Positions 8,220-18,303 of a stretch of 34,118 nt of DNA are shown piece after piece. The DNA is taken from the NCBI RefSeq assembly GCF_028712165.1, contig NZ_JAQTQR010000026.1, forward strand, positions 1-34,118, given 5' to 3'. The translations under genes and the position numbers were made by a program. The stretch's first letter is position 1, and each line of letters begins with the position of its first letter. This DNA is from Sulfuricurvum sp. GTDB taxonomy: Bacteria; Campylobacterota; Campylobacteria; Campylobacterales; Sulfurimonadaceae. The notes beneath the pieces are model-generated. The model was not told the DNA's origin, did not search any database, and saw only the letters and a program-made list of their open reading frames with translations.

Positions 8220-8426
8220 ATGAAAAAATATAGTTGTGTGCTGTTACTTACATCATTGGTTTTATGTGCCGGTGAATTATCCAAAGAAGTGAAGCCCCAT
8301 CAAAATCTTCAGAAACAAAAAAAAGTTTTACAAGCACCTCAAGAGGTAAAAGTTCAAACCGCTCAGAAATATGAAGAGCAGAAAAAAAGAAAGACTTATC
8401 CGCGTGGAGTCATTGAAACACATTAG
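8220..8426 (+). CDS. Small secreted hypothetical protein
   Basis: This 68-residue protein begins with MKKYSCVLLLTSLVLCAGEL, a typical export signal. Cleavage could occur after AG, or lipidation at Cys16 with a poor lipobox. The mature part is short, strongly basic and Gln/Lys-rich (QKQKKVLQAPQEVKVQ, then QKKRKTYPRG). It starts 14 bases after the previous small gene and is probably co-transcribed with it. A role cannot be given. Confidence 0.6.
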   Translation: MKKYSCVLLLTSLVLCAGELSKEVKPHQNLQKQKKVLQAPQEVKVQTAQKYEEQKKRKTYPRGVIETH

Positions 8427-8440
8427 TATGTCTATGTTCG

Positions 8441-8446
8441 TACAAT
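8441..8446 (+). promoter_or_regulatory. Candidate -10 box for the MoxR gene
   Basis: TACAAT lies 41 bases before the ATG at 8488, in the 61-base gap after the 68-residue ORF. No -35 is seen. The pair could equally be read through from the upstream small genes. Confidence 0.3.
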
Positions 8447-8487
8447 AATTGCATCCCCTTTGGCACTGATAGCTAAAGGAATAATGT

Positions 8488-9483
8488 ATGAATCCTCAGA
8501 GTGCCAAACGATCTCTTGCTCATTTGTGTGAACGTAAAGTTCCCGTTTTTTTATGGGGCCCTCCGGGGATTGGAAAATCTTCTATTGTTGCTCAAATTGC
8601 CCGTGAACGGGGAATCGGCTTTATCGATCTGCGTCTTTCGCTGCTCGACCCGACCGATTTACGCGGTATCCCCTTTTTTAATGCCAAAAATGATACGGCT
8701 ATTTGGGCACCCCCTGCATTTTTGCCGGATGGAACTCAAGCAGAAGGGATACTCTTTCTCGATGAACTCAATACTGCGGCTCCGATGGTTCAGGCATCTG
8801 CCTATCAGCTGATATTGGACCGAAAAATCGGTGAATATCATCTACCCGATGGATGGGCGATTGTTGCTGCCGGAAATCGTGAAAGTGACCGCGGTGTCGT
8901 TTTTCGGATGGCGGCTCCTCTGGCAAACCGGTTTGTCCATTTGGAAATGGAAGCGAATGTCGAAGATTGGCGTACTTGGGCTATCGGAGCAGGGATTGAA
9001 CCGTCCATTATCGCTTATATCTCTCATCGTCCCGATGCATTGTTTGTCTTTAACTCAGAGAGCAGATCTTTTGCAACACCGCGTACATGGTCGTATGTAA
9101 ACGATATCATGGCCTCACAACCCGAAGAAGATTTGGTTATGGCTATGGTTTCCGGTGCGATTGGGGAAGAATTGGCCGCATCGTATCTGGGTTTTCGCCT
9201 CGTTGCGGCGCAATTGCCTGATTTGGATGCAATTATGGAAGGAACGTGCACGGATGTTCCGACCGATCCATCAGCATTGCATATTCTCTGCACCGCGCTT
9301 ACAATGCGGGTAAACGACTATACCGGAAGCAAGAAGCTGAATAATCTTATTGCCTATTCACTCAAACTTCCCGGAGAATTTGCAGTAATGATAATCCAAG
9401 ATCTTCGTGCACGTAAAATCGAACTCGACCATCTTGAAAGCTGGCCACTGTGGATGCGTCAGTTTAATACATTGCTACGATAA
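8488..9483 (+). CDS. MoxR-type AAA+ ATPase
   Basis: This 331-residue cytosolic ATPase has Walker A GPPGIGKS at residues 24-31 and Walker B ILFLDELN, with Asp92 and Glu93. A sensor-1 type asparagine lies in AIVAAGNRESDRG. The segment LDPTDLRGIPFF is typical of MoxR relatives that work with VWA proteins as chaperone-like modules. AAAGGA precedes the ATG. Its stop overlaps the next ATG by one base (TAATG), so the ATPase and VWA protein are made in a coupled manner, as expected for a MoxR-VWA pair. The client is unknown. Confidence 0.88.
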   Translation: MNPQSAKRSLAHLCERKVPVFLWGPPGIGKSSIVAQIARERGIGFIDLRLSLLDPTDLRGIPFFNAKNDTAIWAPPAFLPDGTQAEGILFLDELNTAAPMVQASAYQLILDRKIGEYHLPDGWAIVAAGNRESDRGVVFRMAAPLANRFVHLEMEANVEDWRTWAIGAGIEPSIIAYISHRPDALFVFNSESRSFATPRTWSYVNDIMASQPEEDLVMAMVSGAIGEELAASYLGFRLVAAQLPDLDAIMEGTCTDVPTDPSALHILCTALTMRVNDYTGSKKLNNLIAYSLKLPGEFAVMIIQDLRARKIELDHLESWPLWMRQFNTLLR

Positions 9484-10631
9484 TGTCATCCGAACAACTA
9501 CTGCTAAAAGCTAAAAGCCTGCTCACTGTCAAATATCCTTATTTCGGGATGCTGGCCTCACGGTTAAATCATGAACCCAGCGACTCCGTATCGGGATATG
9601 CCAGCAATGGGAAACGTTTTATCTACAACAGCGATTTTTTGGAACGCAGAAGTGTCGAGGAGGTGATGTTTATCCTCACAAATGCCGTCATGCACCATGT
9701 TCTTTCACATCAACAGAGAAAACTAAACCGCAGAGGACGATTATGGCAGTTGGCGACCGATTATGCCATCAACAATCTCCTCGCTAAGAATGGTTTAGCG
9801 ATTCCACAAGGGGCAAATTACAACAAAGAATTTGAGGGGATGTACGCCGAAGAGATTTACGATGCATTGAAAGAGGAATATTTCGGCGAGGGTGGAGATG
9901 CATTCGGCGAGAGTGGCGATGCGGCACCTCAAGAAGCCGGTATGTCTCAGGAAGCGGATGATTCGCAAGGTTTCGCCAACATTGACGGAATCAGTGATGA
10001 GATGGATGCGCAGGATGAATCGCAGTGGCAATATGCCGCATCGATCGCACAAGAAGTCGCGCAACGCAAAGGTGCGATGCCTCTGGGATTGGAGCGCTTA
10101 GGCAAAAAGGTCAAGCCCAGCGATGTAGACTGGCGGTTTGAACTTTACAATGCGGTCAATCGTCATATGCGCAACAACTATGCTTTCATGCCCCCGAACA
10201 AAAAACATATCCATCGCGGTATTGCACTTCCATCACTTACGAGTGACACCCTCAGTCTTTGTGTTGCAATCGATACCTCGGGCTCTATCGATGATCAACT
10301 TTTGGGGGCGTTTATGGAGGAGTTTAAAACCATCATGCAAAATTTCCCCTCGGTCAAGATCGAACTTATTATTGCCGATGCAAAAGTTCATGCTCATCAT
10401 ACTTTCCAAGGAGGAGAGAAGATGGACTTTCGTCTCAAGGGGGGAGGAGGGACAGATTATCGACCGACATTTGATTACGTCGAAGCCAATCTGCCGATGA
10501 CAACAATGCTGCTCTATTTTACCGATGGAGAAGGCTCATTCCCGCGTATTCCGCCGAATTACGAAGTATTATGGGCACTATCGAGAAAAGCAAAAGTTCC
10601 GTTCGGACGGGGATTAGTCATTTTCGATTAA
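9483..10631 (+). CDS. VWA-domain protein of the DUF2201 (putative metallopeptidase) type
   Basis: This 382-residue protein has an N-terminal helical domain (about 1-125) resembling the putative metallopeptidase part of DUF2201 proteins. An acidic, probably disordered linker follows (about 130-190), then a C-terminal VWA-like domain with the MIDAS start DTSGS at 264-268 and LKGGGGTDYRPTFDYV further on. Where the family has an H-E-x-x-H motif this protein reads N67-A-V-M-H71, so zinc catalysis looks lost, although H71, H72 and H76 remain. It is coupled to the upstream MoxR ATPase. A role as substrate adaptor for that ATPase is inferred. Confidence 0.82.
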   Translation: MSSEQLLLKAKSLLTVKYPYFGMLASRLNHEPSDSVSGYASNGKRFIYNSDFLERRSVEEVMFILTNAVMHHVLSHQQRKLNRRGRLWQLATDYAINNLLAKNGLAIPQGANYNKEFEGMYAEEIYDALKEEYFGEGGDAFGESGDAAPQEAGMSQEADDSQGFANIDGISDEMDAQDESQWQYAASIAQEVAQRKGAMPLGLERLGKKVKPSDVDWRFELYNAVNRHMRNNYAFMPPNKKHIHRGIALPSLTSDTLSLCVAIDTSGSIDDQLLGAFMEEFKTIMQNFPSVKIELIIADAKVHAHHTFQGGEKMDFRLKGGGGTDYRPTFDYVEANLPMTTMLLYFTDGEGSFPRIPPNYEVLWALSRKAKVPFGRGLVIFD

Positions 10632-10691
10632 AAGATTTAAGATTTTTAAGTGAATTTTGAAATATAAAAGAAAGAAGATAGAAGGTAAAGG

Positions 10692-10768
10692 TGGCGCAGC
10701 GGACGGGACTCGAACCCGCGACCTCCTGCGTGACAGGCAGGCATTCTAACCAACTGAACTACCGCTGC
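10692..10768 (-). tRNA. tRNA-Asp (GTC), copy 2 of the array
   Basis: The acceptor stem GCAGCGG/CCGCTGC, the anticodon loop CTGTCAC closed by CCTGC/GCAGG, a TTCGA T-loop and an encoded CCA end are all present (77 bases). The anticodon GTC reads Asp codons. It is the last gene of the minus-strand tRNA operon. The 60 bases between it and the VWA stop codon are AT-rich and hold no clear terminator hairpin. Confidence 0.97.
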
Positions 10769-10780
10769 AACCTAAACGAA

Positions 10781-10856
10781 TGGTGGGAATTACAAGACTC
10801 GAACTTGTGACATCTACCTTGTAAGGGTAGCGCTCTACCAACTGAGCTAAACTCCC
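10781..10856 (-). tRNA. tRNA-Val (TAC), copy 2 of the array
   Basis: The acceptor stem GGGAGTT/AATTCCC, the anticodon loop CTTACAA closed by CTACC/GGTAG, a TTCGA T-loop and encoded CCA are present (76 bases). The anticodon TAC reads Val codons. It is separated from the following tRNA-Asp by 12 bases. Confidence 0.97.
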
Positions 10857-10887
10857 GAGAGTTTTAAAAATAAATCGAAATAACATA

Positions 10888-10964
10888 TGGCGCAGCGGAC
10901 GGGACTCGAACCCGCGACCTCCTGCGTGACAGGCAGGCATTCTAACCAACTGAACTACCGCTGC
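10888..10964 (-). tRNA. tRNA-Asp (GTC), copy 1 of the array
   Basis: By direct reading this is base-for-base identical to the tRNA-Asp at 10692-10768, including the encoded CCA. It is offset from that copy by exactly 196 bases. Confidence 0.97.
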
Positions 10965-10976
10965 AGCCAAAAATTA

Positions 10977-11052
10977 TGGTGGGAATTACAAGACTCGAAC
11001 TTGTGACATCTACCTTGTAAGGGTAGCGCTCTACCAACTGAGCTAAACTCCC
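10977..11052 (-). tRNA. tRNA-Val (TAC), copy 1 of the array
   Basis: By direct reading this is identical to the tRNA-Val at 10781-10856, again offset by 196 bases. It follows tRNA-Glu in transcription order. Confidence 0.97.
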
Positions 11053-11079
11053 GAAAAATCTAAATAACATTCGAACAAA

Positions 11080-11155
11080 TGGCGACCCCTAAAGGATTTG
11101 AACCTCTGTTCCTACCATGAAGTGATAGTGTCCTTGGCCACTAGACGAAAGGGTC
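11080..11155 (-). tRNA. tRNA-Glu (TTC)
   Basis: The acceptor GACCCTT/AGGGGTC (one G-T pair), the anticodon loop ACTTCAT closed by CTATC/GGTAG and encoded CCA are present. The anticodon TTC reads Glu codons. It is the second gene of the operon. Confidence 0.96.
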
Positions 11156-11171
11156 ACTGAATCAACAAATA

Positions 11172-11247
11172 TGGTGTCTCGTGATGGATTCGAACCATCG
11201 GCCCCCTCATTAAAAGTGAGATGCTCTACCGGCTGAGCTAACGAGAC
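11172..11247 (-). tRNA. tRNA-Lys (TTT)
   Basis: The acceptor GTCTCGT/ACGAGAC is perfect. The anticodon loop CTTTTAA is closed by TCTCA/TGAGG and CCA is encoded. The anticodon TTT reads Lys codons. It is the first gene of the operon, about 30 bases after the predicted transcription start. Confidence 0.96.
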
Positions 11248-11285
11248 CTCTTCAACCATCGAAAGTCGGTGATTGTGAGGGCGAA

Positions 11286-11314
11286 ATTATAGGGGAAAGA
11301 ACTCTTTTTGTCAA
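11286..11314 (-). promoter_or_regulatory. Consensus sigma-70 promoter of the tRNA operon
   Basis: On the minus strand TTGACA (11309-11314) and TATAAT (11286-11291) are separated by exactly 17 bases, a perfect consensus promoter. The predicted start is near 11278. The bases just after the -10 box are GC-rich (TTCGCCC), the discriminator type linked to growth-rate control of stable RNA genes. Confidence 0.85.
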
Positions 11315-11328
11315 GGAAAAATGAGTGA

Positions 11329-12420
11329 TTAACTAAAAAATAATTCTCGATCGATATTGAGGAGCATTTTTACCGCCATCAGGACACTTTGCTCTTGGAT
11401 GTAATTGCGATCTCCCTCGAAATGAAATCGCTCGGTATGGACCGATGTTTTAGAACGTGCACTGATGTACACGGTGCCAACCGGTTTGGCTTCAGTTCCT
11501 CCGGTAGGACCAGCAACACCGCTGATTGCCAACGAGTAATCGGCATAGCTGACATTCATTGACCCCTCCGACATTTGGAGAACGACTTCAGCACTTACAG
11601 CACCGTGTGCATTGATAGAATCATCATCAACGGCTAACCAATTGGCTTTGAGAGTGTTGGAATAGGTAATAAGCGAACCTTCAAAAACATTGGAAGCACC
11701 GCTTTGGGAAGTGAAATAGTGGGCAAGCGAGCCTCCGCTGCAGCTTTCGGCGAACGAGAGTTTTTTATGATGACTGCCGAGACGCTCGATAATAAAGGCG
11801 GCGATATTGGTTGCACTGATTACTTTATGATGCATCAGACCGCGTGCTGAAGCGATAAATTGGGATAGGTTTCCATGTCGACGGGTATGGATACGGATTT
11901 TAAGCCACCCTTCTACGAGTTCACTAAATTCCAATTTAACATCAAAGTTCTGGGCTAACGGTTCAAGAAGAGTTTGGGCACTGAGCAGTTCTTCGTTAAA
12001 TAGATGAATGGTAGCTTGTCGTGACTCATCGTCTATCAGAATCGGGGGGAGAACTTTCCCTTCTGTTGCTAAAACAACATTGATTTCGGATGTATTGTGG
12101 CTTAGTAAATAGCTGCCGTTTTCGAGAATGCTGGCGCGCGATGGGATGAGCATCTGCTCTTTTAAAATCTGGTTATCGGCAGTCACGGTACTGAGGAGTT
12201 TCCCGACAATCGTAAAGGTGCTTTTGGTTGTTACAATGATGAGCTTGGACTCATTTTTTAAAAGTCCCTCCAAGTGTAAAAAAAGCCCTTTGTCCGATTC
12301 TTCGAAATAGCTGATTGTGTCGATAGAAGCGAGCCTGCTTTTAATGCTTCGAAGTATGTATCGCTCGAATGCTTCATTCAAAATCAGCCGATTACCTACG
12401 AAAATAACATCACGATTCAT
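11329..12420 (-). CDS. CinA family protein (C-terminal nicotinamide-nucleotide amidase domain)
   Basis: This 363-residue protein has a C-terminal half (about 205-355) with the CinA/PncC amidase hallmarks: LSFAESCSGGSLAHYFT, FEGSLITYSN, and GVAGPTGGTEAKPVGTVY. PncC enzymes deamidate NMN to NaMN in pyridine nucleotide recycling. The middle (about 130-200) resembles the CinA linker domain. The N-terminal third should be a MoCF-like domain but lacks the usual GDELL-type and GGLGPT-type motifs; it begins VIFVGNRLILNEAF. The ADP-ribose pyrophosphatase activity of full CinA is therefore doubtful. A TATACT box and a TAGGA ribosome site precede the ATG. Confidence 0.85.
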   Translation of the reverse strand: MNRDVIFVGNRLILNEAFERYILRSIKSRLASIDTISYFEESDKGLFLHLEGLLKNESKLIIVTTKSTFTIVGKLLSTVTADNQILKEQMLIPSRASILENGSYLLSHNTSEINVVLATEGKVLPPILIDDESRQATIHLFNEELLSAQTLLEPLAQNFDVKLEFSELVEGWLKIRIHTRRHGNLSQFIASARGLMHHKVISATNIAAFIIERLGSHHKKLSFAESCSGGSLAHYFTSQSGASNVFEGSLITYSNTLKANWLAVDDDSINAHGAVSAEVVLQMSEGSMNVSYADYSLAISGVAGPTGGTEAKPVGTVYISARSKTSVHTERFHFEGDRNYIQEQSVLMAVKMLLNIDRELFFS

Positions 12421-12447
12421 GATTTTCCTAGATTATAAATTTGGGAT

Positions 12448-12453
12448 AGTATA
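12448..12453 (-). promoter_or_regulatory. Candidate -10 box for the cinA-like gene
   Basis: On the minus strand this reads TATACT about 27 bases before the ATG. A second TATAAT-like match nearer the ATG would leave almost no leader, so this one is preferred. Confidence 0.4.
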
Positions 12454-12487
12454 GCACAGTGACAGCAAAATTTAATCACCTGAGCGC

Positions 12488-12493
12488 TATAAT
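12488..12493 (+). promoter_or_regulatory. -10 box for ileS
   Basis: A perfect TATAAT within GCGCTATAATGC, 26 bases before the ileS ATG. There is no good -35. The 99-base gap shows no T-box leader. Confidence 0.5.
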
Positions 12494-12519
12494 GCACCAC
12501 TTTTTATATAAGGTAACAG

Positions 12520-15294
12520 ATGGATTATAAAGAGACCCTCCTTCTACCTCAGACCGAATTTCCGATGCGCGGGAATTTGGTACAAAATGAGCCTGTACGC
12601 TATGCGGCGTGGATTGCCAACGATGTTTACGGCAAGATGAAAGCCAACCGTAAAGATGCGCTAAGTTTTACACTTCATGACGGTCCTCCGTATGCCAACG
12701 GTCATACCCATATCGGTCACGCACTCAATAAAGTACTTAAAGATATTATTGTCAAATATCACTATTTTAACGGCAAATCAGTTCGTTTCACTCCCGGTTG
12801 GGATTGTCACGGTCTACCGATCGAACAGCAAGTAGAGAAAAAACTTGGCGGCAAACAGAAAAAAGAGCTTTTAAGCACTGCGGAAGTCCGAAAAATGTGC
12901 CGCGAACATGCAAGCGAATTTGTCGGTATTCAGCGTGAAGAGTTCAAAAAATTGGGTGTTATCGCCGATTGGGATAACCCTTATTTGACGATGGATTCCA
13001 AATTCGAGGCCAATATTTATCGAACTCTTTGTTCCGTTGCCAAAAAAGGGCTGTTGATCGAACGTTCAAAACCGGTTTACTGGAGTTGGGCAGAGCGTAC
13101 AGCCTTGGCGGAGGCGGAAGTCGAGTATGAAGACAAAGAAGATTACTCGATCTATGTCGCTTTTGAACTGAGCGATGAAGCCAAAGTCCGTGCAGGTATC
13201 GAAGGTTCTGCTGCCGTCGTTATCTGGACGACAACGCCGTGGACATTGCCTGCCAATACCGGTATTTCACTTAATCCGGAAGAGATGTATGTCCGAACGT
13301 CGGATGGCTACATCGTTGCCGAGAAACGTTACGATGCTTTGATTGAAGAGGGTGTCTTTGCCGGAACCGTCGTTCAACGCATCGAAGCGAAAAAGTTTGA
13401 AAATCTCTATGCGATCAATCCTCTCAACGGACGTGCTTCCCATTTGGTTTTAGGTGAACATGTCATGATGGACAACGGTTCGGGATGTGTCCACACGGCG
13501 CCGGGGCACGGGGAAGACGACTATCGAATCGGCTTGCGTTATAACCTCGAAGTGGTGATGCCAGTGGATGAGACGGGATGTTATGATCAAACGGTTATTC
13601 GTGAAAATCTTCTTCCGGATGCTGAAGCGTTTGTGGGGATGCATATTTTCAAAGCGAATGAACCGATCATTTCACTTTTGGGTGACAAAGCGCTGAAAGT
13701 TTCCAAATTCCGCCACTCCTATCCGCACTGCTGGCGTTCGCATACGCCGCTTATCTATCGTGCGACGAAACAATGGTTTATCAGTGTGGACGGGACTCCT
13801 GAGGGTGAAACAAAAACACTTCGTGAAATCGCTCAGGCAGAAGTCGCAAAAACGGCGTTTTATCCCGAATCGGGACGTAACCGTTTGGGTTCAATGGTTG
13901 AAAACCGTCCTGACTGGTGTATTTCACGTCAGCGTGACTGGGGTGTGCCGATCGCATTTTTCCGTGTCAAGGCGACGGGTGAAGTGATTTTGGATGAGAA
14001 AGTTCTTAACTTTATCGCGATGATTTTTGAGATGCACAGTACCGATGCGTGGTATTCCATGAGTATCGAAGAACTCCTCTACCCGGGATGTGCGTATAAA
14101 GCGGATGAACTCGAAAAAGTATCGGATATTCTCGATGTCTGGTTTGACAGCGGTTCGACGTGGAATGCAGTTCTCAAATCACGCAACTACGATGCGGGAA
14201 CGTATCCGGCCGATTTGTATATCGAAGGAAGCGACCAACATCGCGGATGGTTCCAATCCTCTCTCTTTTTGAGTACGGCTGTTGAACATATCGCACCGTA
14301 CAAAGCACTTCTCACTCACGGGTTTACCGTTGATGAGAAGGGCGAGAAGATGTCAAAATCCAAGGGGAACGTTGTCGCTCCTGAAACCGTGCTAAAAGAG
14401 TACGGTTCAGAGATTTTACGTTTATGGGTAGCTATGAGTGATTATCAGGGGGACTTGAAAATCTCCGCAAATATCCTCAAACAAACGGCAGATCAATACC
14501 GTAAACTTCGTAATACCTTCCGTATTATGCTTGCGAATCTTGACGGGCTTGATACTATCGTTCCTTACAGTGAGATGGGTGAGATCGATAAATGGATTGT
14601 AGCCAAAGCCAAAGAGGTTTTCGACGAAACCCATCGTCTGTTCGGTGAATACAACTTTGTTCACGGCATGAGCGGACTTAATTATTTTATCGTCAATGAA
14701 CTCAGTGGAGTTTATATCGATATTACAAAAGATCGTATGTATTGCGATGGTATAAGTTCGATTGAGCGCCGCTCCACCCAAAGTGCAATGGCCATTATCG
14801 CCCGTTCAATGCTCGGGCTTATCGCTCCGATCTTGACATACACTGCGGATGAAATTTTTGAAAACGCCCCTGCGATTTTAAAAGGCACCGCACATGATAT
14901 TTTTGATATTACCTACAGTTCCATTGAAGCGGTTGATAGCAGTTGGGATGACGCAACGATGAAAGTGATTCGTGAAAAATTCAATGAGATCGTTGACGGA
15001 CTTAAAAAAGACAAGGTGATCAAGAATACTCTTGAACTTGTCATTTCAACAACGTCAGAGTGTGCCAAAGCAATGAAAAAAGCGGATATTGAAGAATATC
15101 TGGTGATTTCCAAATGGTGTGCATGTGAACTCAAAGATGTTTTAGGATCGTTTGAATACGAGGGAGATACGTTTAACATTGCCCTTGCGACAAAAGCCAA
15201 ATGTCCTCGTTGTTGGAAATACCACAGTGAAAAAGAAGAAATGATCTGCCCACGCTGTACCAACGTTATTTCAGGGTGGATGGTCGCGGAATGA
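12520..15294 (+). CDS. ileS: Isoleucyl-tRNA synthetase
   Basis: This 924-residue class I synthetase charges tRNA-Ile. The HIGH motif is at residues 64-67 in GPPYANGHTHIGH. The editing domain begins around VIWTTTPWTLPANT, and KMSKS is at 610-614 (GEKMSKSKGNV). The C-terminal zinc site C-x2-C...C-x2-C is in KCPRCWKY and ICPRCTN. Length is normal for the bacterial form. An AAGGT ribosome site precedes the ATG. Its stop overlaps the start of a 41-residue ORF (ATGA), followed in the same way by gatA, so the group is one transcript. Confidence 0.98.
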   Translation: MDYKETLLLPQTEFPMRGNLVQNEPVRYAAWIANDVYGKMKANRKDALSFTLHDGPPYANGHTHIGHALNKVLKDIIVKYHYFNGKSVRFTPGWDCHGLPIEQQVEKKLGGKQKKELLSTAEVRKMCREHASEFVGIQREEFKKLGVIADWDNPYLTMDSKFEANIYRTLCSVAKKGLLIERSKPVYWSWAERTALAEAEVEYEDKEDYSIYVAFELSDEAKVRAGIEGSAAVVIWTTTPWTLPANTGISLNPEEMYVRTSDGYIVAEKRYDALIEEGVFAGTVVQRIEAKKFENLYAINPLNGRASHLVLGEHVMMDNGSGCVHTAPGHGEDDYRIGLRYNLEVVMPVDETGCYDQTVIRENLLPDAEAFVGMHIFKANEPIISLLGDKALKVSKFRHSYPHCWRSHTPLIYRATKQWFISVDGTPEGETKTLREIAQAEVAKTAFYPESGRNRLGSMVENRPDWCISRQRDWGVPIAFFRVKATGEVILDEKVLNFIAMIFEMHSTDAWYSMSIEELLYPGCAYKADELEKVSDILDVWFDSGSTWNAVLKSRNYDAGTYPADLYIEGSDQHRGWFQSSLFLSTAVEHIAPYKALLTHGFTVDEKGEKMSKSKGNVVAPETVLKEYGSEILRLWVAMSDYQGDLKISANILKQTADQYRKLRNTFRIMLANLDGLDTIVPYSEMGEIDKWIVAKAKEVFDETHRLFGEYNFVHGMSGLNYFIVNELSGVYIDITKDRMYCDGISSIERRSTQSAMAIIARSMLGLIAPILTYTADEIFENAPAILKGTAHDIFDITYSSIEAVDSSWDDATMKVIREKFNEIVDGLKKDKVIKNTLELVISTTSECAKAMKKADIEEYLVISKWCACELKDVLGSFEYEGDTFNIALATKAKCPRCWKYHSEKEEMICPRCTNVISGWMVAE

Positions 15295-15412
15295 TCGATG
15301 TATCACAACCTGTACCGATGAGCTTTGTTTTTGAAACGGTCGGTGTAATTTTCGCTGTCATTGCCGTGGGCATTGTGATGGTAAAACAAGCAAAACGTAG
15401 AAAGGAAAGTGT

Positions 15413-15416
<4 letters not shown>
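15291..15416 (+). CDS. 41-residue single-pass membrane protein coupled to ileS and gatA
   Basis: This short ORF starts at the ATG overlapping the ileS stop (ATGA) and ends in a TGA overlapping the gatA ATG (ATGA). It therefore fills the gap between the two genes exactly. It has a short N-terminal segment [11 protein letters not shown], one hydrophobic stretch of about 19 residues ([20 protein letters not shown]) and a basic tail KQAKRRKES. The predicted topology is N-out with a cytosolic tail by the positive-inside rule. I recall a small membrane ORF in the same place in Campylobacter jejuni (Cj1060c, between ileS and gatA), which would support a conserved gene. Its function is unknown. Confidence 0.75.
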
Positions 15417-18203
<2,787 letters not shown>

Positions 18204-18218
18204 AAATTCCTTATTAAT

Positions 18219-18240
18219 CTAATGGCCATTATGCCATTAG
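18219..18240. promoter_or_regulatory. 22-base palindrome upstream of metY
   Basis: CTAATGGC (18219-18226) and GCCATTAG (18233-18240) are perfect inverted arms around CATTAT. The element lies between guaB and metY, about 30 bases upstream of the candidate metY -10 box. There is no T-run after it, so it is not a good terminator. It could be an operator for the methionine operon. No regulator can be named from sequence. Confidence 0.4.
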
Positions 18241-18270
18241 GGAAACATGGGAAAATGTGGGCTGTGTTGA

Positions 18271-18276
18271 TACAAT
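18271..18276 (+). promoter_or_regulatory. Candidate -10 box for metY
   Basis: TACAAT in GTTGATACAATTGC, 27 bases before the metY ATG. An AAGGA ribosome site follows. The short leader leaves no room for a SAM riboswitch. Confidence 0.45.
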
Positions 18277-18303
18277 TGCACAAAAAATTCACAAAGGATA
18301 AAC

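Larger units (their letters stand above)
10692..11052 (-). repeat. Tandem duplication of the tRNA-Val/tRNA-Asp pair
   Basis: The Val-Asp pair occurs twice in direct orientation with a constant 196-base offset. The tRNA bodies are identical while the short spacers have diverged. The likely origin is unequal recombination, with the tRNA sequences kept identical by selection or gene conversion. Confidence 0.9.

Noticed and set aside
10746-10970. A 74-codon minus-strand open frame across the tRNA genes
   Set aside because: It lies wholly over tRNA-Val, tRNA-Asp and spacers; the frame is a by-product of tRNA sequence.
12421-12519. Possible T-box or other amino-acid-sensing leader before ileS
   Set aside because: The predicted leader is about 20 bases, far too short, with no stem-loop series or T-box sequence.
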